Below are positions 63,811 through 64,000 of a DNA stretch of 64,000 nucleotides, piece after piece (the first letter of the stretch is position 1; each line of letters starts with the position of its first letter). The stretch lies in assembly GCA_018292915.2 (NCBI GenBank), contig JACVVK020000395.1:596692-660691 (forward strand), read 5' to 3'. The notes beneath the pieces were generated by a model. It saw nothing but the letters and a program-made list of their open reading frames with translations. It was not told the origin of the DNA and searched no databases. The DNA comes from Batillaria attramentaria (lineage: Eukaryota; Mollusca; Gastropoda; Batillariidae). Both the position numbers and the translations under genes were made by a program.

Positions 63811-64000
63811 GTGCAGGCTGGAAGCTCACACAGAAACAACCCACCTGAGCCTTGTGCTCCCCACCGTGTGAAACCAGACCCAGCCTCATCGTTCAGTTTA
63901 GACGAATATTTCAACAGGCTTCAAAATAATGAACACCAGAAAAAAGTCACATCTCAGTCTCACCACTCACAGATATCTCGCAACAGTAGTGGTGTCGCTT
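63811..64000 (+). CDS. Gene N downstream exon (cut by the window edge)
   Basis: Acceptor TTTGTTTCAG in phase 0. The frame stays open to the end of the window for 63 codons: polar, Ser/His-rich, with H-R-V-K-P-D-P (close to the SUMO acceptor pattern) and F-S-L-D-E-Y-F. No finger or module is visible yet. It could be the N-terminal part of another regulator of the cluster. Confidence 0.55.
   Translation, partial: MQAGSSHRNNPPEPCAPHRVKPDPASSFSLDEYFNRLQNNEHQKKVTSQSHHSQISRNSSGVA

Overview
The window reads as animal nuclear DNA, most likely from a mollusc or another lophotrochozoan. That assignment is inferred from long (GT)n/(CA)n tracts, tRNA-derived SINEs, a decayed LINE with a CR1/jockey-like reverse transcriptase, and many short inverted-repeat transposons. 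It is not proven. Coding sequence lies in spliced exons with consensus GT/AG sites. All coordinates and splice joints here come from reading the sequence, without transcript data.

The region is a tandem cluster of C2H2 zinc-finger genes. From left to right: ZF-A (-, cut by the left edge), ZF-B, C, D, E, F, G and H (all +), ZF-I (-), a block of four related finger exons J-K-L-M (+), and a partial coiled-coil gene N (+, cut by the right edge). A to I share one architecture: (1) in some, an acidic leader exon with a V-K-x-E SUMO-consensus-like motif; (2) a short exon coding a roughly 45-residue module (F/Y-x2-W-x2-I ... L-x-T/S-D-x2-V/I-x2-F-L-x-Q); (3) a phase-2 intron directly after that module; (4) an exon opening with a four-cysteine knuckle, C-x2-C-x7-C-x2-C; (5) a disordered linker; (6) 13-15 C2H2 fingers. 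Joining the predicted exons gives an uninterrupted, whole-codon reading frame at B, D, E, F, H and I. The module sits where KRAB, SCAN or ZAD sit in other expanded zinc-finger families, and I recognise it as none of these.

Six of the + genes (B, C, D, E, G, H) have a near-identical TACGAAACTAA motif upstream of the first coding exon, which suggests a shared promoter element. G and H are the closest pair. B, C and D form a second close group. A, F and I form a third. Locus C is rearranged: its knuckle exon runs straight into a 1,458-bp inverted repeat, apparently identical between arms, with a 283-bp spacer. Its finger ORF is a fusion of two paralogues. Locus G carries an in-frame stop in its leader exon.

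J, K, L and M are phase-0 exons with a different finger set, including conserved non-canonical zinc ligands. They could be exons of one gene, alternative 3' exons, or separate genes. K ends in eight identical 48-bp repeats. The stop codon of M lies in the head of a SINE.

Intergenic DNA holds a hAT-type element with an 8-bp target duplication and a SINE nested in it, a piggyBac-type element at TTAA, a Tigger-like element at TA, several CAGG-ended elements, an inverted-repeat element inserted in a LINE with a 9-bp duplication, two related SINEs with a 142-bp tandem repeat, and about 1.9 kb of GT-rich minisatellite.
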